A stretch of 64,000 bases of DNA from contig JAWNGF010000016.1 of the NCBI GenBank assembly GCA_037039685.1, forward strand, positions 310,001 to 374,000, given 5' to 3'. Origin of the DNA: Ceratobasidium sp. AG-K (lineage: Eukaryota > Basidiomycota > Agaricomycetes > Cantharellales > Ceratobasidiaceae). Made by a program: the position numbers and the translations under genes. Every line of letters starts with the position of its first letter. Position 1 is the stretch's first letter. Below the pieces are notes generated by a model. It had not been told where the DNA came from. It searched no databases and worked only from the letters and a program-made list of their open reading frames with translations. This document shows positions 11,876 through 24,900 of the stretch, piece after piece.

Positions 11876-13645
11876 ATGAGTGTTCCGTTTGCGCTGTCTC
11901 CGCTTGCCAACGACCGCTCTCCCCGCTCCATGACACCCAGCTCGCTCTCCGACGACGAGTCCCAGGATCCGCTATTGGGCCGCTCCGAGACCCCGCCCCG
12001 CACGTTTGGCGCACGTAAGCAACGCCGACGACGGTCCAAATGGGCCGGACTTGCCCTTGATGTGGGCTATTTTCTCGTCAACCAGAGGTGGTTTCCCACC
12101 CGGCCTGTGACTATAGTAGGTGCTTGGTGTTCATTTGGCCTGGCTGACTGGTTCTAGGCAGCGACGCTCTGTGCTCTGGCGGCATTCATCACCGGACTCA
12201 CGCTCACGATCATATACCTCGTGAATTCATTCAAAGTGGCTCTGCCCTGGCGGCACTATTGCCTCGAGACGGCTCCATTCCCCCCAGGAAACTACTCGAC
12301 GCTTCCCCCGGTGGGAGTGTTTCTGGGCGTGTTGACGGTTGCGTCGGGATACGAGCGGCGGATGATGATCCGGGAGAGCTATGCGGCCCATCCAGCCAGC
12401 CGCACCCCAGGCACCGAACGCACCGTCGTCCGATTCGTCATGGGCCTTCCCTCGAAAGACCTAGCAGCGAGTGTGCAGATGGAGATGGACAGTGCGTGCA
12501 TTGTTTCTTTCCAAACGTAGCTAATCATCCGCAGTCTACAATGATATCGTCGTGCTCCCGATCAAGGAAAACATGAATGACGGCAAGTCGTTTGCGTATT
12601 TCCAGTGGGCGTACAACCATGCGCTCGTCCCTCCTCCTGCTGGGTTGCCTGAGCTCAATAATCGGACTGTGACGTTGGCGGCGCACGATCCCAAGGGCGT
12701 GACGACCCGCGGGTGGGTGTCGCCCGAGTATGTGCTCAAGGTGGACGATGATTCGTTTGTGATGCTGGGGAAATTGAAGCACGGTTGCGCGTCACGCCGC
12801 GTGCGATGACTTATTGGGGCTGTGAGTCGAGTTGACATGTCTTTTCAAACTTGCTAACATGTCCATCAAACCCGCCAACATATCCAGACGTCGTAAAGAA
12901 ACGATTCATGGGCGGCGAATCCTACGCGCTCTCCTGGGACCTCGTCCAATACGTCGCCACATCCAAATCAGTCCTCGGCATGACAAGAGGCGAAGAAGAC
13001 CAAGTCACCGCGCGGTGGATGAAAGCCCACCCGCGCGCGAGTGAAATCATCTGGTGGAGCGAACGCTGTTGGATCTACGACCACCCCAAAGCCGGCACAG
13101 TCTACTCGCGCGGGTTCTTGTTCCCCAGTGAGGTCGAGCGTGTGCGCGCGTTTGCGGCGCAACAGGCGCATCGGATATCTGAAGGCGAGGCAGACGAGGA
13201 GGAAGACCCCCGTGCGAATCCGCGGTATAGCAGTGTGGCGACGTATGCGTATCGGTATACGTACAAGACTGCTACCCATTGGTCGACCCGATACACTCCA
13301 CCGCGGGACAACCTGACGCTGGCCCAGTCGATGGAGGCGCTTGTCGAGGGCAGTGGGATGAGCTTGCTTGCACCTGGGCAAGATGTGGACGAGGTGTTTG
13401 ATGCGCGGGAAAAGTGGGAGGAGCGGTTTAGAGGCGAGCGGGTGGGCGGGAGTGTAGTGGTGCATTATGTCAAGCGACGCGAGTGGTGGTTGGAGTGCGT
13501 CGAGGTCTTGTTGGGCGGGATGGGGGTTGGATTAAGGGCGGACGGTGGGGGTGGTGAACATACTCGGACCGAGTCTAGCTCGAGTTCGAGTCGGGGGATG
13601 GGGAGGGAGATTGGGCCAAGTGCGGATAGGGCGACTTGGAGGTGA
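11876..13645 (+). CDS. GT31-like (beta-1,3-galactosyltransferase family) type II membrane glycosyltransferase
   Basis: Exons 11876-12115, 12158-12491, 12535-12821 and 12888-13645. The N-terminus is cytosolic, Ser/Pro- and Arg-rich (GARKQRRRRSK). A single signal anchor, LCALAAFITGLTLTIIYLV, begins exon 2. The lumenal catalytic part has ERRMMIRESY, the IKENMNDGKSFAYFQWA block and the metal/nucleotide-binding DxD motif in VLKVDDDSFVML, followed by RFMGGESYALSWDLV and EEDQVTARWM, as in fungal galactosyltransferase-family proteins of the Golgi. Directly after the DxD motif the frame shifts by one base at a run of four G (12767-12770). The downstream text EARLRVTPRAMTYWGY only joins if one G is missing. 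I take this as one gene with a probable consensus error. Confidence 0.82.
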
Positions 13646-14187
13646 TCGTTTGGGCTTAGAGGTCTTTATTCGTATGCTTTCCTGTTGTGGTTACAATAGT
13701 ATCTTGTATAAAGCTTATTTTGAGAAATTGTATAAATTGTCGGTGGGATTATGAACGTGTGAATCGTCTATAATTACATTCCCTTGGCTGGACTAAATGT
13801 CCCGAGACAATCACTCATAATTGGCTTTCATGTATACTGATAACCGGCCGAGATGTGCACTGATAACGGGCTTGCATCTTCCGATAGCCAGCTCATTTAT
13901 GATGGACACTTTGGTGTTGATCAAATGGCAATTCCCGGCGCTTACACGTTGACTGCGCGTTGATCACCCGTGCGACCTAGACTTGACTTCCTCTGGGCTA
14001 GGGTGTTTAGTTGTCAACGTACGTGTCGACATCTAAGCGTTTGACAGGAGTGCTCATTAGCACGGTCTTTGTGGCTACCAGATAGAATTTGGTGCGCATA
14101 CGCGTACGCTCCACACTTGACCTCACCCAATTACCCACAACCCGAATACACCAAAAATACTACCAAACAAAAGTACTCCCTCGAGCG
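13646..14187. promoter_or_regulatory. Intergenic region holding the VPS10 promoter
   Basis: About 540 bp between the glycosyltransferase stop and the VPS10 start. It contains the 3' UTR of the former (AT-rich to about 13800) and the upstream region of the latter. No TATA box or known operator could be singled out. Confidence 0.4.
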
Positions 14188-17100
14188 ATGTGGGTGAAGC
14201 ACCTCGCGCTCGTCGGACTGGCCGCGCTGGTCACTGCCCAAAACCCAGTGGTCCAAATCACGAAATTCGAGAATCTGCCAAGGAATATATTTTATTTTGA
14301 TGATACTAGCGTAAGCCCTCGCCCACTATAGCCGCATTACTCGCCTTCTAATAGAACTGGAACTGAATTGGGTTAATGTAATGTAGACGATATTGTACCA
14401 TGACTCGGTGCAGGGTACGGTCTTTGTCTCTGAAGACGAGGGCAAATCATGGAACAAGGCCAACGGCGTCCCTGCGAACCATGCGCTCATGCTAATCGAG
14501 CATCCGTTTGATAATCGCATGGTAGGTCTACCTACATTCACTTGGCGGAGTCTAATCACGGGCATGGCTATAGGCGTTTATCCTAGGCGAAAAGACGACA
14601 CATTGGAGAACGACAAACCGAGGCAAGACGTGGCAGAGTTTCGAGATGCCCCATCCGATTGCCATGACGAATGCGCCGTTGAGCTTTCATGCAGACAAGC
14701 GTAATGGCGAGTGGATACTCTTTCAGGTTCGTTAGCCACTTTACTCTATCATTCATTTAATGATTTGATTTGACTTGGTACAATTAACCCTGGTTCGTGG
14801 TTAATTTCATTCATTTGACTCGTGTTTTGGACAACCCTCGACGCCAACCGCGTGCATTATGATTCCGCCCACAGGTCCGCGAATGCAAGAAATCCAACTG
14901 GGGATGGACCGAATCTTGCGCCGGCGCGACATACTATACCACAGACGCATTCTCGACCCCCGCCAAACTCATGGCGTCCAAAACCCACAAGTGCATATTC
15001 GCCCACTCGAGCTCGGTCAGGAACATCTCTGGCGGCAAAAAGAAAACCGGGTTCGCCCCTGATCGACCGGCCAGCCAAGTCTATTGCGTGGCGTCTGACA
15101 AGAATGCGGCCGAGGGGAGTACGAATGTCGCAACGAGTCGGTTGTATACGAGCGCGGATTGGTTCAACAAGGTACGTGGTGCGGCTTGGGTGGACGCGCA
15201 TTGACCCTGCTTAGGACGTCGAAATGATTGACTTTGGACTGGGCGAGCGAGGGTCGAGGGGAGTCAGTGCGCTCGGAATCGTTTCGAAATTCATGGTGTC
15301 TGCACTCCGCGACCCGACCGGCAAATCCCACGAGCTCCAGCTCCAAGTAACGCTCGACGGCAAAACCTGGCACAAGGCTCACTTTCCGCACGCCTCGTCG
15401 TCCAAGCTTCTCGAAAACGCATACACGATCGTCGAGAGCACGTCGCACAGCCTGGGCGTCGACGTCTTGTTGCATTCCGACGCCACGGTTGGGACGCTCT
15501 TTGTCTCCAACTCGAACGGCACGTTTTTCGTCCAGAGTCTGGCGGATACGAATCGCAACCGGGCTGGGTTTGTGGATTTTGAGGAATTGGTCGGCGTTGA
15601 AGGCGTTGGGATTGCGAATTATGTCAAGAACGCGCGGGCTGTCGAGGGGCACAAGTCTGCCAAGCAGGTGCGCAGCGTGATTACTTTTGACGATGGTGCG
15701 TCCGAGTCATTTCCGGGGCGTCATGGTGCTAACAACGTGTAGGACGAACATGGGACCCGCTTGATCCTCCGTCCGACTCGGATTGCCGCTCTAGTTCGCG
15801 TGAGACGTGTGCGTTGCATCTATACTCGGTGTCGACTCCGCATAATGTCGGACGGGTGTTTTCGTCGCCTGCGCCTGGACTTGTTCTCGGTGTGGGGTCG
15901 GTGGGTACCCACTTGCGTCCGTACGAAGAGTGCGATACGTATCTTTCTCGCGACGCGGGTTTGACCTGGAAGCGTATTCAGCGTGGAGCGCATATGTATG
16001 AAGTCGGCGACCAGGGCGCGGTCATGGTTCTCATTGACGATGAAGAGTATACCAAGGAAGTCAAGTATAGTTGGGACGAGGGCAATACCTGGTACGCGCC
16101 GTCTTCTGGGTGTATACTCAGTTCTAACTTGGCTGCAGGAAATCGCTCAGCCTGGGGGCCAACCTCCGCGCTCGGATGCTCACGACCGTCCCTGACTCGA
16201 CGTCGCTCAAATTTGTACTCGTCGGGACACTCTCGCGCGACGACCAAGGCTCGGGCGGGCGCCATGCCGTCGTGCATCTTGATTTCGAGCCAGCCAAGGG
16301 CCGCAAGTGCGAGAGTGGTGACTTTGAAAAATGGTATGCGCGGACGATCAAGGGCAAAGAGTGTTTGATGGGGCACAAGGTGAGTGGTATTCGAGTGGGT
16401 TTGAACTGGGGCTGAGGGTGTGGTAGCAATGGTACAGCAGGAGAAAGGAAAACGCGGATTGCTATGTCGGAGACAAGTTCAATGAGGCGCCTGAGCACGA
16501 GGAAAACTGCCCGTGTGCAGATGAAGATTACGAATGGTTAGCTTCAACGTTCTAATCGTGGACTTGCCTAACTCTTGCGCTAGCGACTACAACTTCATTC
16601 GCCAAGGGACCGAGTGCGTTGCTGCTGGTCCCGAGTCCATTCCAGCCGACGAATGCAAGACCAATAACCCCAACGAAAGGTACAAGGGCTCGTCTGGGTA
16701 CCGACTCATCCCTGGAAACACTTGCAATCGCGAAAATGGTGTCAAGAAAGATGAAAAGGTCGACAAACCGTGCTCCGAGGCTCAGAAGCCTGCTGGTGAG
16801 GTTTCACACCAGACCAAATTGTTCAATCGCCCGATGGTTGGGAATTGGTACTTCCCCAAGGCCGGGGTGAGTTGTTTAGAGTTTAGCCACCCGCAGCCCA
16901 CGCCGATGCTTCCGACAGACCGTTCTAGTGCAATTCGACGATGGATCAGTTCATCAATCTTCCAACGAAGGTTACTCGTGGATTCGCCTGGTCGAAGGCA
17001 ACTACATCATTGCTGTCTATATGCACCAGTACGCAGATGACCGGGCTTACCTTATCACCGACAAGGAAAAGATGTACTATACGACGGACACCGCCCAGCA

Positions 17101-19531
17101 GTGGCTGCCAATGAACCTCCCTGCGGCCCCGAACCAGTTCGGACTCGGACTCTTGTCATTCCACCCAGTCCAGTCGGATTGGCTCATCTACACTGGCCAA
17201 AAGGACTGTGGCAACGACAACACCAACTGCCGTGCTGAGGCCTATTATTCACTCGACCACGGACGCAGCTGGACGTTGATTGAACAATACGTGCGAACTT
17301 GCACCTGGGCCCGAACGGCTTACCTCCGGGTCGACCGAAGCTTGATCCTATGCGAGAGCTATCGTGACAAGAAGGGAAACCAAAAGTCGTTCAATGGTGC
17401 CAATCCGTTGCAGTTTGTCGAGGGTGGAGACTACTTTAAAAATCGACGCAAGATGTTCGATAATGTAGTCGGTTTTGCCAAGTTTTCAGAGTATTTGCTC
17501 GTCGCAGAGGTGGGTTTGGTTCGGGGAGGTTAGTGCCAGGCTAATCTAGAGTCGAGTAGGTCAAGGGCAATACGAACGCTTTGGATCTTCAAGTGTCACT
17601 CGATGGGCGCAAATTTGCAATGGGCAGGTTCCCACCTGGCATGTCTGTCGACAATCATGTGCGTTCGTGCATTCTATGGTCCTTGATTTCTCTAATACCC
17701 CTTTTAGGCCTACACTATCCTCGAATCGAGTACCGATTCTGTGTTTTTGCACGTCACCATGTCCGACAAGCACGGGGCGGAATGGGGCAACGTCCTCAAG
17801 TCCAACTCAAACGGCACCTACTATGGACTTTCCCTTGGCGCTGTGAACCGCAATTCGCGCGGGTACGTTGATTTCGAAAAGATGACTGGCCTGGACGGCA
17901 TTATTGTGATGAATATCGTGGCAAATCCACAAGAGGTCGAGCATACAGGGAAGAAGAAGCTCCAGACACGCATCTCACATAATGACGGTGAGTCTGACCC
18001 TGGTTCATGATACAGATGTTGACTCGTGTGCTAGGTGGGACATGGAAGGCGATGTCTCCTCCAGAGAAAGACTCGCTGGGCCAAAACTATGGCTGCAGTG
18101 GAACGGTAAGTTGAGACGGTGAGTTGATCGGGTGCAAGGCTCATATCATTGCCAGAAGTGTGCTCTGCATATACACGGATACACCGAGCGTTACGATGCT
18201 CGAGCCAAGTACAGCAGCCCCTCGGCGATCGGCCTCATGATGGGTGTCGGAAGTGTTAGCGAGCACCTAGCCCCTTACAAGGACAGCGACACCTTCCTCA
18301 CCCGAGACGGCGGATTTACCTGGGAAGAAGTTCACAAAGACGCACACTTGTTCGAGTACGGTGATTCGGGGTCGATTATTGTCATTGCCAATGACGAAGA
18401 GCCAACCGACCATGTGCTATACACGACCAACGAAGGCAAGAGCTGGCGCGAGTACAAGTTTTCAGACGAAAAATACCGCATCCGATCGATCGTGACCAAG
18501 CCCACCGACACAAGCCGCAAATTTATTCTTCTCGGCCACAAGGCAAATAACCGGGATGTCTCGGTTGCGGTCCAAGTCGACTTTTCAGCCATTACATCTC
18601 GGCAATGTAAGTGCACCGGGTCAAACCGGATGCCAGTTTTAACGAGCTTTGTATAGGCGTGTTGGATCCCAATAACCCAGCTAGGGATGATTTTGAGCTG
18701 TGGAGCCCGAGTGAAGAGCGCGAGGAAAAGTGTCTCTTTGGCCGGCAGGTACGCGAGAACCAATTCATTCTGTAATACATGTCACTAACCGCATTGCAGA
18801 TCCTTTATCACCGTCGGCTGAGAGATCACGACTGTTATGTTGGAGAACAACAGAAAGTCGAAGAGCGGTTGGTAAAGAACTGCACCTGTGTGGAATCTGA
18901 TTTTGAGTGGTACGTATACTGTGCACGTGCGGTATATTTGGCTCACCCGGAGTTACAGCGAGTTCAACTATGTGCGTGACAGTATGGGAGAGTGTGTCCT
19001 CACGCCCGGCGCTGAGCCTCTGCCGGATGATGACACCTGCCCGGGATACGATACTGTGTGGTATGAGCGTACCCCGTACCGAAAGATTCCCCACTCGAGT
19101 TGTGACGGTGGTCGACGCCTGGATCGGGGCCCAGAGCACCCATGCCCCGGCATTGGGTCTCATGGATTCCTTTTCTGGGCATTTGTAGTCATGTTGCCCA
19201 TCGCATTTGCAGGAGTTGTCGGCCTTCACTTCAAGAAGCACGGATTCGCCACCGGGTGAGTAAAGTCTCATGCGTGATTGTATGCGTCTAATGCCTCGGC
19301 AGTGCGATCCGCCTTCCCGATCAGGCGGGTCGAGCATCGTGGGAGAGCGGAGGGATCATCTCAACACTGGCATCCGTCCCTATTGCCATTGTTGCTGTAT
19401 CACGCGAGCTCTGGGCGCGAATCTCGATGCTGCTCCCCAACCGAAGTGGTCCGAGGTATCCGACAAGGGGTGGATATAGGACGGTGGCTGTCGACGAGGA
19501 TGCCCAGGTGCTAAGATTTGATGATGACTAG
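14188..19531 (+). CDS. VPS10: Vacuolar protein sorting receptor Vps10 (sortilin family)
   Basis: Type I receptor of the late Golgi that carries vacuolar hydrolases such as carboxypeptidase Y to endosomes and is recycled by retromer. It starts [18 protein letters not shown], a signal peptide. Two tandem VPS10 domains follow. Each has Asp-box-type repeats ([33 protein letters not shown]), the ALHLYSV / ALHIHGY strands, and a Cys-rich 10CC module ([10 protein letters not shown] with CDYNF, and [11 protein letters not shown] with CEFNY). A single transmembrane helix, [20 protein letters not shown], precedes a short tail ending [18 protein letters not shown], which matches the family's conserved C-terminus. 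Roughly 15 introns interrupt it and all junctions keep frame. Predicted length of nearly 1,500 residues is normal for the family. Confidence 0.96.
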
Positions 19532-19747
19532 TCGCTACCCTTGACCGCCAAAGCCGATTTGGACCACATCCTGCACCTGTTTGTCTGTTCGCTATCCAGT
19601 TTGCTTGTATTATTTTGAACTATTGTCGAGGTACCACGCAGGTTAGCCTAATGGGTTACAATGAAATGGAAAACAAGGAGAGTCGACGTTTCTCAAGAAC
19701 GCTCTAGCGTAATGGGCTCTGTTGCATTGCCCTGCCCAGACCAGTAA

Positions 19748-19841
19748 TCCGATATGGTGTAACGGCTAACATTATCGCCTTTCAATGATGATTCCGCAAT
19801 CATGTGACGCGATGGCCCTGGGTTCGACTCCCAGTATCGGA
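19748..19841 (+). tRNA. tRNA-Glu(TTC) with an intron
   Basis: The acceptor stem TCCGATA (19748-19754) pairs perfectly with TATCGGA (19835-19841). The D-arm region contains GTGTAACGGCTAAC (A box). The T-arm is CTGGGTTCGACTCCCAG (B box). The anticodon stem ATCGC pairs with GCGAT around a loop reading CTTTCA plus C, with anticodon TTC at 19781-19783. An extra segment of about 23 nt (19785-19807) sits directly after position 37, the canonical site of tRNA introns. The sequence closely follows eukaryotic tRNA-Glu(UUC). Confidence 0.93.
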
Positions 19842-19845
19842 GCTC

Positions 19846-19851
19846 TTTTTT
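19846..19851 (+). terminator. RNA polymerase III terminator of tRNA-Glu
   Basis: A run of six T starts five bases after the tRNA 3' end, the expected Pol III stop signal. A second T-run follows at about 19857-19861. Confidence 0.75.
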
Positions 19852-21883
19852 ACTCTATTTTTCACTCGTCTGACTGCTGCCGCCTGCTACTTCACCTCGA
19901 CCATTGCCACTAGTCCTACCGGTTTCAAACGAACACAAACTCGGCTACACGTATGTGGTGCACCGTACGTACAGGCCCTAGTCTCGCCGCTTCTGGACGC
20001 TCCTAGTTCAAATTCTAGCACCGTCGTTCCCCGATTTCATTCCCAGCCAACTGGGGTCCGCTAACGTACCCACCACTTGGGTGTGATTCTTAGCACCATG
20101 GGGATCCATCGAGGCGCACTCCCATTTTGCACGCTTCTGGTTCATTGACGTCGATCATCGGCAGAACTTTTGTTCATGTCGATCCTATTGTATGTTCATA
20201 AAGTATCGGCCCTGTGCCGCCGGCTAGGCTAAATTTGAAATGATTACTTTACTCATGTGAATCGTGGATGGCCCAACCGCAAGCCCGCTCTATGCCGACC
20301 CCACTCTTTCAAACTTCAAAACACCTGTCAATTAATTTGTGTATAGGAGTCGAGTTCTCAGCTCTGCAGAAGAATCCTGCTGTTAGCGAATAAACATATT
20401 GCCAGCAGCGCGCGTCACCTCGACACCTCCCACCGTTCCCTGGAAGAACCCAACTTGATAGATCACTAGTCGCCGAGATTGGGAGAACATTGATCCTGTG
20501 CGAGACCATACACACGATACACGATACGCGTCATGGATCGAAGTTTCTCCATTTGTGCATTCTTGCTCTGTAGCATGCATCTCAAGGGTACAGGAAGTTT
20601 GGAGTGGGATAACGAAGTATTCGGATCCGTTTGGCTTAGCTGCCAGTGACCCCTTCACAAACTCTCCCCAATTTTCTTCGCTTATTTGTATTCATACTTG
20701 GCGGAAAACAAGTCTGAAACACAGCTTGGGAGAGAAATTCCGGTAGCATTAGTATACAAAGGGTTTTAAGCGCCTTGGTTGGATGAATTGCTGGTATTTC
20801 GGGTCCCACACTGCGAGGGCACCCCCCACTGAGCACTGTCACTTGTCATGGCTACTGGTCCCGCACTTCCACAGGATCGCACAGTTGGAGCCTGGCAAGG
20901 GCCGACGCCCCGCATGGGTCCCGCTAACATGTAAGCCGAATAGAGTTTCTTTTCAGCGGGCGTTGACACCGCGTCCTACTTCCGGCGAGTCCGGATATCC
21001 TCATCCCGATTTAGTGTTCACCTACGGTCCCCGTTCAAGAGCAGTATCGTATAGTCCCCGGGTCCCTGTTAATTATCCAGCTCGATAGTCAACCGTCGGC
21101 GCCACACTTAACTTTAACTGTGGCTTGATCTTCGATGATCTGGATCATGATCTAGCGCGCGGATATTGCTGGATCAGTGATAGATTCATCAAGATTCCAA
21201 CACCACATAGTTCCGAGGGGTTCGACAGGGGTCTAGCAAGGCAAAGGGCTCCCACATGCCTTGCCTCGTGCAAGGGCTTTGACAGCCCATGGATAGCCCT
21301 CGAGTCGACGGACATACCAGCTCCAGGAGCGAAAGTGCACCGCGTCTCACCAACGTGGCGAGGAGATAAATGCGACGAATTTCCATGATAGAGGAATTTT
21401 CGTCACTTGCATCGCGCTGCTAGCGACGATCGGCGTGGGTAGGATACAGAGAAACATGCCATTGATTTGGTCTATCACGGAGCCGAGCGGCCGTTGCTGC
21501 CTTGTGGCAGCCAGAGCCGATACAGTAATACAAAATTCGGTAGTGCTCTATTGCGGTTCATACTGGGCAAAGTTTGCAGAGCAGGGCTTATCTGTTCTGT
21601 CCAGCCAATTCCCTATCATGGCATGAGGATTATGGCCGTGAGCACTTGATAGATCCATGATTTTATGCCCTTGACGATAGCCGAGGGAATAGTACAAAGT
21701 CTCGCCATTATTTAGTCAACGCACGACCCTGAAAAAATTACTACAAATGGAAAGGTAATGGAAGCGGATAAAATACAAATACGGACGGATCGTCTCGGTG
21801 CGGAGAACCGAAACCGGAGATCACGGCATTCCTACTTTGATACCGCCGGCTCGTTTACCAAGTTTCACCACCACCGCCTTGGG
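19852..21883. other. Long spacer, no gene recognised
   Basis: About 2 kb between the tRNA and the zinc-cluster gene. Only short frames are present. A minus-strand frame near 20383-20658 ends in a Gly-rich segment (GFFQGTVGGVEVTRAAG) that looks protein-like, but I cannot connect it to other exons or a family. The right end contains the promoter of the downstream regulator. Confidence 0.4.
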
Positions 21884-21890
21884 TTATATA
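21884..21890 (+). promoter_or_regulatory. TATA-like element upstream of the Zn2Cys6 regulator
   Basis: The sequence ttatata lies 59 bp upstream of the ATG at 21949, a plausible TATA position for a short 5' leader. Assigned by position only. Confidence 0.4.
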
Positions 21891-21948
21891 CAGCTCGCCC
21901 AGGGGATCTACCCAGCGTCCCTCCCTCCCTTCCCCCGGAGCCGACGTG

Positions 21949-24900
21949 ATGGAGTTTACGTCGACCCACCAACCGGCCGCTGGCCCAAGCACTCGCGCTC
22001 CAGCCTGGCATCCAAGCGACTCATCTCAGTACGGGAGCGGAAAGAGGGCTTTGAGCGACGGAGAGGGCGAAGGAGGTGAGAGCGAGGAAGATGATGGCAA
22101 ACCTGGGGATGAGCTTCCCAAGAAGAGGCGACGACGGTGAGCATATTGAAGATGTAATGACTCACGCTCGGAACTGATCATGTTGTTTTGTGTTTCTAAT
22201 CGAACGACTCTTTGTGCCCGTCATTTGGATTCGCGTAGACAAGCACTGTCGTGCACCGAGTGCAAACGTCGCAAGATCAAATGCGACCGACAGCATCCTT
22301 GTGGGCCTTGTGTTCGCCGTACCGAGGCGGACAAGTGCCATTGGAATGTCGTCGAGCCTTCAGATAAATATGTTCTACGCACAGAATGGGATGGCCTTCA
22401 ACGCCGGGTCGAGGCACTGGAACGAGGAAAGAGCGAGGCCGGGTCGTACCGTCGAGGCGATGTGGCGGCCGGAAGGGGCCGTTCCCTAGAGGCCAGGGAG
22501 CCGAATCTCGATCTTGCTCGGGCCACGGGTCGCTCCCCCTCTCAGACTCAGATTCAGCCGACTATTCAAGATATTACAACTACCCGCATTGCCCGCCTCG
22601 AGGCCTTCCTTGCCACCATCTCGCCTGATGCCTGGGCCCGCTTTCAGGCTGAAGAAGTCAATCAAGTGGCTGGACTAGACGAACATGGCAGACGGGACGA
22701 GGAGAAACATTCGACCGCAAGATCCCACCATATGGACTGGCGCCCACCGCGTTCGGAGGACGGACACTCCTCGGTTAGCATGGGAAGCGCGTGGCCGGGG
22801 TTAAGCGTCCGCGCTCCACGCTCCGAGCCAAGCGTATCACCACTTATTCCGACTCGACGCGAGGGTGGTCATTCTCCGTTTCAGTCGTCGTCGGTGCATG
22901 CACCACCGCATCCTCATCTTCATGGCCAATCATCGCAGCACTCGCCTCTCCCTGCACATTCCATCAGCCATTCACCGGCAACTCACTCTCAGGAGCAATA
23001 TGCTCGTCCGTTGCTTCCTCGCGGACCCTCAGACCAGTTTCCAACTGCACCCAGTGTATCCCACTTTCCAGGTCGCTCACTTGATGGCCCACTACCCGGC
23101 CCCCGGTCGTTGGGGATTGTTCCTGGCTTTGGAGGCCCAAAAGGTGAAGGGACTATGTCATCTCGGCCGGTAAGTCGCACTTTCCCTTACTGGGGGATCC
23201 ACGCTTCCTGTCAAGCGTTACGATCATCATATCTTATTTGCTGCTTATCCATGACAGATGAACGAATCATGGGATGCGCATCTATCATCACGTGTCCTTC
23301 CGCCTCCGCTCCCGTCCCCTCGGAGCCGTGGGAGTGGCGCAAGTGCCTCCTCGACAGTATTTTCAGACCGTCGACCGAGTGACCCAAGTCCGCTTGGTAA
23401 ATATGATACCTTGGGTGGCAAGGGCGACTACCTCAATGTGAAACATATCGAGCCAGGATCGAAACATGACCGAGAGGACGACTCCGGCCCCCCACAAGTG
23501 TTTCTTTCGTTCCCTATGCCTAACAACTCCAGCGAACGGGCTACGCTGTTAGCTAGCGTACTAGGAAAGTCTGAAACCGAGTTGGAGGCCGGAGCTATCC
23601 CAAGTCGAAGTGTATGCGATAAGATTGTCAGTTTTTATGTGAGTCAATCCGCTGTACTTGGACTCTCTGGTATTCAATATCTCTTAACTAGTTTCAACGT
23701 GTGTCTTGGAACCACAACCTCATTGACCCAGAGGCGTTCCACCGTTCGTATGATGACTTCTTCCATTCCCCATCTGAGAAGCGCCACGCTCCGTTTATCG
23801 CGCTCCTTCTTGCGATACTCTGTGTTGGACTTGGGAATATGACTCCTGAGCGCGCCACTCGAGAGGGAATATGCAAGGATCTCGAGCATTGGAAGCAACG
23901 CTGCGATGCATACTGGAGGGCATGTCAACGAGCCCTGAGCGCGAATGACGTTGCCCAGAAGAAGCCCATCGAATTGGCTCAGACACTAGTCATGTTGCTA
24001 TATTGCAATCAGAGCCTGGATGGCAATGGGTGGGTCGAGTTCTTTTCAAGTATTTGCTTTGGGTTGTGGGCTAACATATTGGGCCTTTCATTAGCTGGGA
24101 GTATTCAGCCCATTTTGTTGCTTTCGCCGTCCGCATCGCCCACAGCATGGGCTTGTCGAAGCTCGGCTCCGAACCTGTTGGTCAAGTTCCACCACCAGGC
24201 TTACGTGAGCGAGAACTCCGGCGTCGTGTCTGGTGGAACATCGTGTTCATGGACTGGTATCTCTCTCCCATGGTCGGACACTCGTACCTCATCCATCCTG
24301 CGCAGTGCAACACGGCACATCCAGCCAACCTAAACTGGGATGAAATGGTAGACGGAAGGCGTTTCGAACCAATGGATCGGAACCAATGGACTGAGTCTGC
24401 GTTTTTGATTGCTAAAGCCGAGGTTGCGGAGTCCGTGAGGGAGTTGGTGAGTTTCAGCGGTTTGGCAATAAGGCAGGAATAACCTTTTCTACAGTCGGAC
24501 CACATTAATGCCGGTCAAGCATTGACGCGCGACTTCCTACTGGCTTACGAGCGCAGACTAAACGAGCGACTTGGACTTGTCGCGACGTCATTGATACAAC
24601 GCGACCACCTTCTCGAACGGGACGATCGGGTCGCGGTAAGTGCTTCCGAGAATAATTCTTGAGCTTCTAGGCTGAATTCCTGGGGTTCTTCATAGTGGGA
24701 ACGTATAATGTTTACGTTTGGACTGAATAACCGGGCCATTCGGTTACATCGGAGGTATATGCTACGAGGATATGCGGTACTCGAGTATCGTGGATCGACC
24801 GAGAAATGCATCAATGCTGCAAAGAACACCTTGCACACCTACCAAGAAGCGCAATCGATCGACTTTCCGGGTGTCACGGTAAGCCTGTGATCAATCTAGC

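Noticed and set aside
16868..16930. A possible missing base in VPS10 after the first 10CC module
   Set aside because: Choosing the acceptor ending tccgacag gives the in-frame join [14 protein letters not shown].
20383..20658. Minus-strand ORF with the segment GFFQGTVGGVEVTRAAG
   Set aside because: Protein-like, but no start, neighbouring exon or family could be supported.
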